DNA of 35,261 nt from Bacteroidota bacterium (GTDB lineage: Bacteria > Bacteroidota > Bacteroidia > Chitinophagales > Chitinophagaceae). The notes under the pieces were generated by a model. That model was not told the origin of the DNA. It saw only the letters and a program-made list of their open reading frames with translations, and did no database searches. The DNA is taken from the NCBI GenBank assembly GCA_947451115.1, contig CANFXV010000026.1:1-35261 (forward strand), written 5' to 3'. Shown here piece by piece: positions 6,905-14,901 of the stretch; within the stretch, counting starts at the first letter, position 1, and each line of letters starts with the position of its first letter. The position numbers were made by a program, and so were the translations under genes.

Positions 6905-7714
6905 TTGTTAAAAAAAAGCATGTACCCCCTACTTCTTTTATTTTCTTTATTTGGTGCGCCCTCTTCTCCTGAATCTGGTTTATGCAATCAATCCAATGCT
7001 TCCTTTTTAGTGGGGGAGAAAATCACTTATACCATTTTTTATAATGTAGTGGGTTTGTATATGAATGCAGGTAAAACCGATTTTACTGTTCGCTCCAATA
7101 CATGGAATGGATCAGAGGCGTATACTTTTACCGCCATCGGAAAATCCAATGCCAAATACGATTGGATATTTAAAGTGAGAGACAAGTACGAAAGCGTCGT
7201 AGACAGTAAGACCTTATTGCCTTATCAATTTACTAGAGAAATTAATGAGGGTAGTTTTCACCAGAAAGAAAAGTTATTGTTCAATCAAAAAAATAGGACG
7301 GTCAACAACGAGACTGCTATTTATAAAACTGCGGAATGTACTTATGATGTATTGAGTGCTATTTATGCCGCAAGAAATTTTAATTATAAAAATAGTGTGC
7401 TCAACGATAAAATATATTTAAATTTTTTCTTAGACAAAGATCTCTATCCTTCTTATTTTAAATATCTAGGTAAAGAAATAATTACCACAAGGTATGGCAA
7501 ATTTAAGGCCATCAAATTGGCGCCCTTATTGGTCAAAGGAACCATGTTTGAAGGGGGAGAGAAAATGACCATCTGGGTGACCGACGATGAGAACCATATC
7601 CCCGTGCGCATTCAAACACCCATTATTGTGGGCACCATTAAAGTGGACATGGTTGGTTTTGAAAATCTAAGGTATCCTTTAAGTTCCTTAATTGAGCTCG
7701 CTGAAAACAACTAA
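6905..7714 (+). CDS. DUF3108 domain-containing exported protein
   Basis: The 269-aa product is an exported DUF3108-type protein, with the family opening LVGEKITYTIFYNVVGLYMN at about residues 36-55 followed by AGKTDF, and a beta-rich body. DUF3108 proteins are widespread in Bacteroidota and have no firmly known function. Start choice matters: TTG 6905 gives MLKKSMYPLLLLFSLFG, a normal signal peptide with a basic n-region, whereas ATG 6920 removes both lysines. I therefore prefer TTG 6905. The gene converges on the MBL-hydrolase gene, and the two stop codons overlap by four bases (7711-7714). Confidence 0.8.
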   Translation: MLKKSMYPLLLLFSLFGAPSSPESGLCNQSNASFLVGEKITYTIFYNVVGLYMNAGKTDFTVRSNTWNGSEAYTFTAIGKSNAKYDWIFKVRDKYESVVDSKTLLPYQFTREINEGSFHQKEKLLFNQKNRTVNNETAIYKTAECTYDVLSAIYAARNFNYKNSVLNDKIYLNFFLDKDLYPSYFKYLGKEIITTRYGKFKAIKLAPLLVKGTMFEGGEKMTIWVTDDENHIPVRIQTPIIVGTIKVDMVGFENLRYPLSSLIELAENN

Positions 7715-8580
7715 GCCCTTCGCTCTGAAAGTTTAAATATTTTATTGGCACGAATTCCTTTTTCGGTCATTGCTACTGTGCAACATTCATTGACTGCATC
7801 ATGTTCAAAAAATAAACTATAATTATTTTTTACTGCATCTTTCAAAAATATTTCTTTTTCTTCTAAGGTAATTAAGGGTTGCATGTCATAACCCATCACA
7901 TAAGGAATGGGCAAATGTCCCACGCTTGGCAATAAGTCGGCCATGAATACAAGGCTATGTTGACCCAGGTTTATTTTTGGCAGGAGCATGCCCTGCGTAT
8001 GTCCATTGACCACAATACAACTGATATTCTCGCTAAAATGTATTTCTTGTAATTGAGTTTTACTAGTAAATAAGGGCAGGCTAATTAATTTAAGTTGTCT
8101 AGAGGCTTCAATGGGTAAAATATTCTCTGAAAGAAAAGAGGCTTTTTCTCTTTTATTGGGGTTCAAAGCCAAATTCCATTGAGGCTCACTTACCCAATAA
8201 GTAGCATTGGGAAATAAGGGTAAATATTGTTCTTTCTCTTTGATGATGGCGCCACCTACATGGTCAAAATGTAAATGGGTAAGTAGTACATCCGTAATTT
8301 CCTCCACTGTAAAATTCAATTTTCCCAAAGCCTCCTTCAAGCTCACAGTATCATGGGGATGGTAATGGCCAAAAAACTTGGGCTCTTGTTTATTACCCAT
8401 GCCGGTGTCAATCAAAACTTTTCGGTCCCCCTCTATCACAAGCAAACACCTCAATGCCCAAGTGCATAAATTGTTTTCATCTGCGGGATTAGATTTATTC
8501 CAAATAGATTTTGGAACCACGCCAAACATAGCGCCACCATCTAATTTAAATTTGCCAGTTTCGATGCTAAATACTTGCAT
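7711..8580 (-). CDS. MBL-fold metallo-hydrolase (lactonase-like branch)
   Basis: This 289-aa protein has the metallo-beta-lactamase metal motif THLHFDHVGG (His102, His104, Asp106, His107), a further His in NGHTQG, and an Asp in VFMADLLPS that fits the bridging acid. The layout, including an N-terminal strand around DTGMG, resembles AHL-lactonase/YtnP-type hydrolases. The substrate is unknown. Its ATG overlaps the end of the upstream transporter gene by 14 bases, so the two are translationally coupled; the pair may process and move related molecules, which is inference from context. It ends tail-to-tail with the DUF3108 gene with a 4-bp overlap. Confidence 0.85.
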   Translation of the reverse strand: MQVFSIETGKFKLDGGAMFGVVPKSIWNKSNPADENNLCTWALRCLLVIEGDRKVLIDTGMGNKQEPKFFGHYHPHDTVSLKEALGKLNFTVEEITDVLLTHLHFDHVGGAIIKEKEQYLPLFPNATYWVSEPQWNLALNPNKREKASFLSENILPIEASRQLKLISLPLFTSKTQLQEIHFSENISCIVVNGHTQGMLLPKINLGQHSLVFMADLLPSVGHLPIPYVMGYDMQPLITLEEKEIFLKDAVKNNYSLFFEHDAVNECCTVAMTEKGIRANKIFKLSERRA

Positions 8581-9874
8581 GCTGCTCTATTTTAGAAGTG
8601 CGGTAAAGCAAAACAAAGCCTATGATAAAAAATAAACACAATGCCAATATTGAATTTCTTTGCGAACCAGTAATTTCATTGATGAAGCCAAAGCTAAACA
8701 TGCCAATCACAATTGCAATTTTTTCAGTGACATCGTAAAAGCTAAAATAGCTTGTAGTGTCATGGGTGACAGGCATTAGTTTAGAATAAGTACTTCTGCT
8801 TACTGATTGAATTCCACCCATCACAAAACCTACCACAATGGCAAGTGTGTAAAAGGGAACAACGCTATTGCGGGGCAGGTAATAGCCCATAATGCAGCCT
8901 CCAATCCAAATGAGAATGGCCACCATGAGGGTATTAAAATTGCCCCATTTGCTTGCCATCTTGGCCATTAAGTTGGCACCAGGGATGGCCACAATTTGTA
9001 TGATGAGTATCGCCAAGATTAAATTAGTGGTGGGTATATTTAATTCGCTTTTTCCATAAAGGGTAGCTGCCAACATCACTGTTTGCACGCCCATATTGTA
9101 AAAGAAAAAAGAAAGCAAAAACTGTTTTAATACAGGAAGATTTTTTAATTCCAACCATACTTTATGTAATTCTTTATAGCCCTGTGTAATTAAATTTTTG
9201 CTATGCCCTCCTTTGACGCCATGGCCTGCTGGAAGTTTTGAAATGGCAGACCAGCCAAAGGCCACCCACCAAATACCCACCAATAAAAAAGATATTTGGG
9301 AAGCTTTTCCAACCGTAATGCCAAACAATTCAGGTTTTAATACAAAAACAAAACAGATAAGCTGAAGTAATACAGAGCCAATATAACCCATCATAAAACC
9401 TTTGGCACTGATGCGGTCACGGTCTGCTGGTGCAGCAATTTCAGGCAAATAGGAATTGTAAAAAACCAAACTGCCCCAAAAGCCTACACAGGCAAGAATT
9501 ACAGAAAATAAACCACCAATAATGTGATTGCTGTCAAAAAAGTATAATGAAGCGCAGGCTAAACTTCCCATGGTGCAGAAAAAACGAAGAAATTGTTTTT
9601 TATTGCCTCTATAATCTGCTATGGAAGAAAGAATAGGAGAGAGGATGGCTACAATCACAAAGGCGATGGCCAATACATAATTGTACAAGGCAGTATTTGA
9701 AAATTCGTAGGGCCCTATTTTTATTTTATCTATTAATGTATTTTCATTCCCGTCTCCTGTCACCGCTTCATAATAAGCAGGAAAAATAGTGGAGGTAATG
9801 ACTAGATTGTATACGCTGTTAGCCCAATCATACATGGCCCATCCATTGACAACTTTTTTTGAAGCAGTTTGCAT
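8567..9874 (-). CDS. UMF1-type major facilitator superfamily transporter
   Basis: This 435-aa protein has about twelve transmembrane helices. The N-terminus NGWAMYDWANSVYNLVI is the signature of the UMF1/Atg22-like MFS branch, whose bacterial members have unknown substrates. The central loop has SAKGFMMGYIGS and the C-terminal half SVSRSTYSKLMP, both typical of this group. A perfect 10-bp-arm palindrome lies just upstream at 9884-9904 and overlaps a near-consensus -7 element, suggesting its own regulated promoter in addition to any read-through from uppP (54-base gap). The gene end overlaps the MBL-hydrolase start by 14 bases. Confidence 0.85.
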   Translation of the reverse strand: MQTASKKVVNGWAMYDWANSVYNLVITSTIFPAYYEAVTGDGNENTLIDKIKIGPYEFSNTALYNYVLAIAFVIVAILSPILSSIADYRGNKKQFLRFFCTMGSLACASLYFFDSNHIIGGLFSVILACVGFWGSLVFYNSYLPEIAAPADRDRISAKGFMMGYIGSVLLQLICFVFVLKPELFGITVGKASQISFLLVGIWWVAFGWSAISKLPAGHGVKGGHSKNLITQGYKELHKVWLELKNLPVLKQFLLSFFFYNMGVQTVMLAATLYGKSELNIPTTNLILAILIIQIVAIPGANLMAKMASKWGNFNTLMVAILIWIGGCIMGYYLPRNSVVPFYTLAIVVGFVMGGIQSVSRSTYSKLMPVTHDTTSYFSFYDVTEKIAIVIGMFSFGFINEITGSQRNSILALCLFFIIGFVLLYRTSKIEQHASI

Positions 9875-9883
9875 AGCAATAGT

Positions 9884-9904
9884 TTTGTATTTTAAAAATA
9901 CAAA
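9884..9904. promoter_or_regulatory. Perfect palindrome upstream of the UMF1-type transporter gene, possible operator
   Basis: Two perfect inverted arms, TTTGTATTTT (9884-9893) and AAAATACAAA (9895-9904), are separated by one base. On the minus strand the centre contains TATTTTTA (9893-9900), one base from the -7 consensus and 18 bases before ATG 9874. A dimeric repressor bound here would cover the promoter. AT-rich palindromes can arise by chance, so the operator call is tentative. Confidence 0.4.
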
Positions 9905-9928
9905 TAAAAAGGGAACTCTCCTATTTGC

Positions 9929-10741
9929 TTAATGCAGATATTGGGTGTACAATAAAGTTAAAATAGTGATTCCCAATACAATGCGGTACCAGCCAAAAAT
10001 AGCAAAACCTCTTTTTTGCACGATGCGAATTAAAAATTGAACTGAAACCAAGGCCACGACAAAAGCTACTAGCGCACCTATGAATAACAAGACTAAATTG
10101 TCCTTGGCAAATACTTCCGGGTTGGATTTAAATACATCAAGGGTGCTTTTAGCAGAAGCGGCCAACATGGTAGGCACGGCTAAAAAAAAAGAAAATTCCA
10201 AGGCGGTCTTCTTGGTTAACTTTTGACTCATTCCGCCAATAATGGTTGCAGCACTGCGGCTTAATCCTGGAAATAAAATAGATAGTACTTGAAAGCAACC
10301 TATGATAAAAGATTTTTTATAACTGATTTCATCCTGATGGGCATCAGTAGCATTGGCAGCAGCCGATTTTTCAAATAGTTGGTCAATAAACAAAAGCACA
10401 ATACCTCCTACCAACATGACAATGGCGATAACCCATAAATTACCAAGGGCTGCATCAATATGTTTTTTCAATAAAGCGCCAAAAATTAAAGCAGGCATTA
10501 CGGCCACTATTAATTTTAAGTAAAAACTTAGTTGTTTGAAATCGAAAAACTTTTTTCTGTAGATCACTACAACGGATGCGATTGCTGCTAATTGAATCAC
10601 CACTTCGAATAGATCTACAAAATGGCCAGTTGTAATACCCAAAAATGGATTGGCAAATTTCATATGTGCGGTACTAGAAATAGGCAAAAATTCGGTGATG
10701 CCTTCAATGATGGCGATGATAATGGATTGAAAGATGGTCAT
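9929..10741 (-). CDS. uppP: Undecaprenyl-diphosphatase UppP (BacA)
   Basis: This 270-aa membrane enzyme dephosphorylates undecaprenyl diphosphate so that the lipid carrier can be reused for peptidoglycan and surface-glycan synthesis. The first family motif EGITEFLPISSTAHM is at residues 13-27, and the second, PGLSRSAAT, near 157-165, contains the catalytic-site Arg. About eight membrane segments are present, and length is normal. It follows DUF3098 after 69 bases in the ftsX-DUF3098-uppP order common in Bacteroidota. A weak hairpin with a short T-run lies in that gap. Confidence 0.95.
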   Translation of the reverse strand: MTIFQSIIIAIIEGITEFLPISSTAHMKFANPFLGITTGHFVDLFEVVIQLAAIASVVVIYRKKFFDFKQLSFYLKLIVAVMPALIFGALLKKHIDAALGNLWVIAIVMLVGGIVLLFIDQLFEKSAAANATDAHQDEISYKKSFIIGCFQVLSILFPGLSRSAATIIGGMSQKLTKKTALEFSFFLAVPTMLAASAKSTLDVFKSNPEVFAKDNLVLLFIGALVAFVVALVSVQFLIRIVQKRGFAIFGWYRIVLGITILTLLYTQYLH

Positions 10742-10752
10742 GGCGTAAATTT

Positions 10753-10796
10753 AAAAAGCAACTCCGATCTATCTCTAGAAACAAAGTTGCCTTTTT
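10753..10796 (-). terminator. Weak hairpin between the DUF3098 gene and uppP
   Basis: AAAAAGCAACT (10753-10763) can pair with AGTTGCCTTTTT (10785-10796) apart from one bulged C, with a 21-base loop. On the minus strand the distal arm ends in TTTTT. The long loop and A/T-rich stem make it weak; a partial terminator or attenuator ahead of uppP is possible. Confidence 0.3.
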
Positions 10797-10810
10797 ATTA
10801 AATAAGTAAA

Positions 10811-11050
10811 TTAAGCTTTTTTGAAAATGGCAAATATTTCAACAATAAAACCAGCCACAATAACAATGGGGGCTAAAGTAATGCGTCTAAAACTATAGAC
10901 TTCATTTGCGTTGAAAACATTTGGATCGGTGCTTTTTCCACCTGACATTAAAAACATGCCAATGATGATTAAGGCGGCACCTACTAGCATCCAAGTATAA
11001 TTTGCTTTACCGAAAAAATCAAGCGATCTATTTTTAGCTTTCTGATTCAT
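10811..11050 (-). CDS. DUF3098 small membrane protein
   Basis: This 79-aa protein has two transmembrane helices: about residues 19-34 (WMLVGAALIIIGMFLM) and 56-72 (LAPIVIVAGFIVEIFAIF). Between them is a polar loop with SGGKSTDPNVFNANEVYSFR, a pattern typical of DUF3098, where the D-P-N-x-F-N...Y-S-x-R-R segment is conserved. Function is unknown. It sits between ftsX and uppP, 40 bases after ftsX, an arrangement that recurs in Bacteroidota and suggests a role linked to the division complex or cell envelope. It is small, but the family pattern and operon position make it a secure gene. Confidence 0.9.
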   Translation of the reverse strand: MNQKAKNRSLDFFGKANYTWMLVGAALIIIGMFLMSGGKSTDPNVFNANEVYSFRRITLAPIVIVAGFIVEIFAIFKKA

Positions 11051-11090
11051 AGTTTTATTTTTTGATCCTTAAATGTAAATAATATATTGG

Positions 11091-11966
11091 TTAATACAAT
11101 TCATCCAATTTCATTTTCAAATATTTTAACACACTGCGCTGGGTGCTTAAAACCGAAATGCCCACGCCCAATACAACTAGGCCGCCAAAAAGCAATAGGC
11201 TATTGCCAATGCCTTGCAATTTATCCAATTGTGGAAATTGACTGGTAGCCCATTTTATCAAACCAAACAATAAGAAGATGGCCACTAATGCACTTATCAA
11301 TCCATTCAATAAGGCACGAATTAACAATGGTTTTGAAATAAAATTTCTTGTGGCCCCCACCATTTGCATCGTTTTAATTAAAAAGCGATTGCTAAACATG
11401 GCCAATCGAATCGTATTGTCGATGCTTATAATAACAATGATGCATAAAATGATGGACAATACTAAAAAGATAAAACCAATTTTAGTGGTCCTTTCATTTA
11501 AACTAGAGACCAAACTTTTAGGGTATTGAATGTCTGCAATTTTATTTTTAAATTCAGCTTCAATGGCTGCTGTAATTTTAGTTAAACTATCCGTATTGAC
11601 ATATTTTGCTTTGGCAAAAAAGTCGATGCTTTCTGGTAGTGGATTGATGTCTAAAATTTTAGACCATTCTTCATTGTTCTCTTTATTCCAAATAGCTTTT
11701 GCCTTTTCCTTGTCAACGTATTCTACATTTTTGGCGTAGTCTTGGCTGGCAATAAATTGCTGAATTCTCCCCACCGTATTCTTGTCTGTGCTGTGAATGT
11801 ATACACTAATTCTAATGTCCTCCTTGAAATTATCTCCAATGGCATGTAGGTTTAAAAACAACCAACCCATAATGCCCATAATGAATAAAACAATCGCCAC
11901 CCCTACAATGCTATAAATATAGTTGGGTTTACTGCGTTTTAAAGAAGAAGATCCACTGGCTGCCAT
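11091..11966 (-). CDS. ftsX: Cell-division protein FtsX
   Basis: This 291-aa permease-like protein pairs with the ATPase FtsE to control peptidoglycan hydrolases at the septum. The layout is classical: cytoplasmic N-terminus, helix 1 at about residues 19-40, an extracellular domain with ISVYIHSTDK near 53 and a PLPESIDFFAKAKYV segment, then three C-terminal helices (about 164-185, 217-240, 253-275). MQMVGATRNFI near residue 200 is the family's conserved cytoplasmic loop that contacts FtsE. ftsE is not in the window. The promoter has an exact -7 match at 11995-12002. It heads the run ftsX, DUF3098, uppP, transporter, hydrolase. Confidence 0.93.
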   Translation of the reverse strand: MAASGSSSLKRSKPNYIYSIVGVAIVLFIMGIMGWLFLNLHAIGDNFKEDIRISVYIHSTDKNTVGRIQQFIASQDYAKNVEYVDKEKAKAIWNKENNEEWSKILDINPLPESIDFFAKAKYVNTDSLTKITAAIEAEFKNKIADIQYPKSLVSSLNERTTKIGFIFLVLSIILCIIVIISIDNTIRLAMFSNRFLIKTMQMVGATRNFISKPLLIRALLNGLISALVAIFLLFGLIKWATSQFPQLDKLQGIGNSLLLFGGLVVLGVGISVLSTQRSVLKYLKMKLDELY

Positions 11967-11994
11967 AGCATTAATTTTTTACTTGTTCGCTTTG

Positions 11995-12002
11995 CAAATG
12001 TA
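11995..12002 (-). promoter_or_regulatory. -7 promoter element for ftsX
   Basis: The minus strand reads TACATTTG, an exact TAnnTTTG match, 28 bases before ATG 11966. Together with the leuS element it forms a 9-bp inverted repeat, GCAAATGTA (11994-12002) and TACATTTGC (12024-12032). Confidence 0.55.
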
Positions 12003-12023
12003 GGGTTTTGCAAGCTAATGGCT

Positions 12024-12031
12024 TACATTTG
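12024..12031 (+). promoter_or_regulatory. -7 promoter element for leuS
   Basis: TACATTTG is an exact TAnnTTTG match facing leuS. Predicted start of transcription is about 12035-12038, which gives a leader of nearly 100 bases, far longer than others in this window. Confidence 0.5.
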
Positions 12032-12055
12032 CAGAGGGTGAATTAGGACAATTTT

Positions 12056-12105
12056 TTAGCCATAAGTGGGGAGCTCTGTTTTTGGTTAAATAATGGCTAG
12101 TTTTT
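12056..12105 (+). promoter_or_regulatory. Terminator-like hairpin in the leuS leader
   Basis: TTAGCCAT (12056-12063) pairs with ATGGCTAG (12093-12100), seven Watson-Crick pairs plus one wobble, followed at once by TTTTT (12101-12105). The loop is 29 bases. The position within the leader of an aminoacyl-tRNA synthetase gene suggests possible attenuation. There is no T-box consensus and no leucine-rich leader peptide. Confidence 0.3.
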
Positions 12106-12133
12106 GACCCATTTTACATTGAAAAAATAAGAA

Positions 12134-14884
12134 ATGGAGTATCAGTTTAGGGCCATTGAAAAGAAATGGCAAACTATTTGGAAAGAAAAAAAAGCCTACC
12201 AGGTAAGCAACGAAAGCAGCAAACCTAAGTGCTATGTATTGGACATGTTTCCTTATCCAAGTGGGGCGGGTTTGCATGTGGGACATCCATTAGGTTATAT
12301 TGCTTCTGATATTTATAGTAGATATAAAAGACTAAAAGGATTTAATGTATTGCATCCAATGGGTTATGATGCGTTTGGATTGCCTGCCGAACAATATGCC
12401 ATAGAGCATGGAGTGCATCCTTCCACTAGTACACATAACAATATTGATAATTTTAGAAAACAATTAGACAACATTGGCTTTTGTTTTGACTGGGACAGAG
12501 AAGTAAAAACCTGCGATGCCAGTTATTATCGATGGACCCAATGGATTTTTTTACAATTGTTCAATAGTTATTTTGATAAAAAAGAGTCCAAGGCTAAACC
12601 TATCAATAGTTTAGTGATTGCATTTGAAAACACAGGCAATAAAAATCAACTTTGTCCTGGAGATAATTCCTTGCAATTTTCTGCTGCTGATTGGAAAGGA
12701 TTTTCTGAAAAAGAACAACAGTCCATATTAATGCAATACCGTTTGGCTTTCTGCGGATTTGGCGAAGTGAATTGGTGTGCCGCCTTGGGTACGGTGCTGG
12801 CCAATGATGAAGTAGTGAATGGTTTAAGTGAAAGAGGAGGCCATCCGGTGGAAAAGAAAAAACTACGTCAATGGTATTTGCGCATCACGGAATATGCCGA
12901 TAGATTGTTGAGTGGATTGGATACCATTCAATTTAGTGAGGCTATGAAAGAAATGCAATCCAATTGGATTGGTAAAAGCTATGGCGCAGAAATAGATTTT
13001 TTAGTGCATGGGCATGAGGCTTCTTTGAAAGTATACACTACTAGGCCGGATACTGTTTTTGGGGTAGATTTTATGGTAGTAGCGCCTGAACATCCATTAA
13101 TTTCCATCATCACACCAGCCACGCATACGGCAGAAGTAGAAGCCTATATTGCTTATGTAAAAAGTAGAAGTGAAAGAGAGCGTATGGCGGAGAAAAAAAT
13201 TACTGGTTGTTTTACAGGGGCCTATGTGGAGAATCCTTTTAATAAAAAATTAATTCCTATTTGGATTTCTGAATATGTATTAGCAGGCTACGGTACTGGC
13301 GCCATCATGGCGGTACCTTGCGGCGATGAAAGAGATTTTAAATTTGCCCAACATTTTAATATTCCCATTACCAATATTATTGGTGCGGCTTTTAATGGAG
13401 TAGATGCCAACCCCACGAAGGAAGCTGTTTTAGCGAACAGTGATTTTTTAAATGGAATAGTACAAAAAGACGCCATTGCCATTGTCAATGATAAAATAGA
13501 AAGTTTAGGGATTGGACAAAGAAAAATAAATTATAAAATGCGTGATGCGGCTTTTAGCAGACAACGCTATTGGGGCGAACCTTTCCCCATTAAATGGGTG
13601 GATGGTATTGCCTATCCGATGAATGAAAATGAATTGCCGCTATTGTTGCCCGAAGTAGATAATTATTCACCAGGTCCAGAGGGTGAAGGACCCTTGGCTA
13701 ATATTGAGTCTTGGAAAGCGGCGCATTATGAAACCAATACCATGCCTGGATATGCAGGAAGTAGTTGGTATTTTATCAGGTACATGGATCCTTCCAATGA
13801 TAAAGAATTTTGCAACAGAAAAGTAAGTGATTATTGGGGCCAGGTAGATTTATACATTGGTGGTACAGAACATGCGGTGGGTCATTTATTGTACAGTAGA
13901 ATGTGGACCAAGGTATTATTTGACTTGGGCCATATTGGATTTGACGAGCCCTTTAAAAAATTATTGAACCAAGGAATGATTCAAGGAAGTTCAAGATTTG
14001 TGTATAGAATTCGTGGCACACAAAAATTTGTGTCTGCCGGCTTAGCGGCTGCGCATGAAGTGGATGCCTTGCATGTGGATGTGAATATCGTGGATGGTCT
14101 AGAATTGGATACCTCTGCATTTAAAAAATGGAAACCAGATTATGCGCAAGCAGAATTTATATTGGAAGAGGGGAAATATTTATGTGGTGTCGAAGTAGAA
14201 AAAATGTCCAAGTCTAAATTTAATACCGTAAATCCAGATGATTTAGTCGAGAAATATGGCGCTGATACTTTTAGAATGTACGAAATGTTTTTGGGCCCAG
14301 TGGAACAAAGCAAGCCCTGGGATACCAAGGGTATCGAAGGCGTACACCGTTTTTTGAAAAAGGCTTGGCGTTTGTTTTATGATGAATTAAAAGGCCAGGT
14401 TTGGAACAAAGACGCCGCCAACGATGCTGAATTAAAAGTCTTGCACAAAGCCATTAAAAAAATTGAAGAAGATACAGAAAGGTATAGTTTTAATACGGCG
14501 GTAAGTACTTTTATGATTTGCGTGAATGAACTAGCCGATTTAAATTGTCATAAAAAAGAGGTGCTTGAAAAATTGCTAATACTGATTAGCCCTTATGCAC
14601 CCCATTTTGCTGAAGACCTATGGCAAGCCCTTGGCAATGAAGGCTTGGTGGTAGACGCGCCTTATCCTTTATTTGAGGCCAAGTATGTGACTGAATCTGC
14701 AAAGGATTATCCAGTGAGCATCAATGGAAAGTTAAGAGTAAATATTTCCATTGCGCTAAGTGCCAGTGAAGCAGAAGTGCATGCAATTGTCTTAGCCAAT
14801 GAGGTGGTTCAAAAATGGGTAGCAGATACACCTATTAAAAAAATAATTTTTGTAAAAGGAAAGATGGTCAATATTGTTATTTGA
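12134..14884 (+). CDS. leuS: Leucyl-tRNA synthetase
   Basis: This 916-aa class I synthetase charges tRNA-Leu. HVGH (the HIGH motif) is at residues 48-51 in SGAGLHVGHPLGY, and KMSKSKFN is near residue 690. The CP1 editing domain is present, with YTTRPDTVFGVDFMVVAP near 300 and GYGTGAIMAVPCGDERD near 385, so proofreading of mischarged tRNA should be intact. A short insertion of about 40 residues between the catalytic parts (near residues 155-200, before VNWCAALGTVLAND) is larger than in E. coli LeuRS. The anticodon-binding and C-terminal domains are complete. ruvB follows after 17 bases. The long leader carries a terminator-like hairpin. Confidence 0.97.
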   Translation: MEYQFRAIEKKWQTIWKEKKAYQVSNESSKPKCYVLDMFPYPSGAGLHVGHPLGYIASDIYSRYKRLKGFNVLHPMGYDAFGLPAEQYAIEHGVHPSTSTHNNIDNFRKQLDNIGFCFDWDREVKTCDASYYRWTQWIFLQLFNSYFDKKESKAKPINSLVIAFENTGNKNQLCPGDNSLQFSAADWKGFSEKEQQSILMQYRLAFCGFGEVNWCAALGTVLANDEVVNGLSERGGHPVEKKKLRQWYLRITEYADRLLSGLDTIQFSEAMKEMQSNWIGKSYGAEIDFLVHGHEASLKVYTTRPDTVFGVDFMVVAPEHPLISIITPATHTAEVEAYIAYVKSRSERERMAEKKITGCFTGAYVENPFNKKLIPIWISEYVLAGYGTGAIMAVPCGDERDFKFAQHFNIPITNIIGAAFNGVDANPTKEAVLANSDFLNGIVQKDAIAIVNDKIESLGIGQRKINYKMRDAAFSRQRYWGEPFPIKWVDGIAYPMNENELPLLLPEVDNYSPGPEGEGPLANIESWKAAHYETNTMPGYAGSSWYFIRYMDPSNDKEFCNRKVSDYWGQVDLYIGGTEHAVGHLLYSRMWTKVLFDLGHIGFDEPFKKLLNQGMIQGSSRFVYRIRGTQKFVSAGLAAAHEVDALHVDVNIVDGLELDTSAFKKWKPDYAQAEFILEEGKYLCGVEVEKMSKSKFNTVNPDDLVEKYGADTFRMYEMFLGPVEQSKPWDTKGIEGVHRFLKKAWRLFYDELKGQVWNKDAANDAELKVLHKAIKKIEEDTERYSFNTAVSTFMICVNELADLNCHKKEVLEKLLILISPYAPHFAEDLWQALGNEGLVVDAPYPLFEAKYVTESAKDYPVSINGKLRVNISIALSASEAEVHAIVLANEVVQKWVADTPIKKIIFVKGKMVNIVI

Positions 14885-14901
14885 TCCCTTAAATAGAACC
14901 T

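Noticed and set aside
12038..12133. T-box riboswitch or leucine leader peptide in front of leuS
   Set aside because: No T-box sequence and no leucine-rich short reading frame could be found. Only a plain hairpin is reported.
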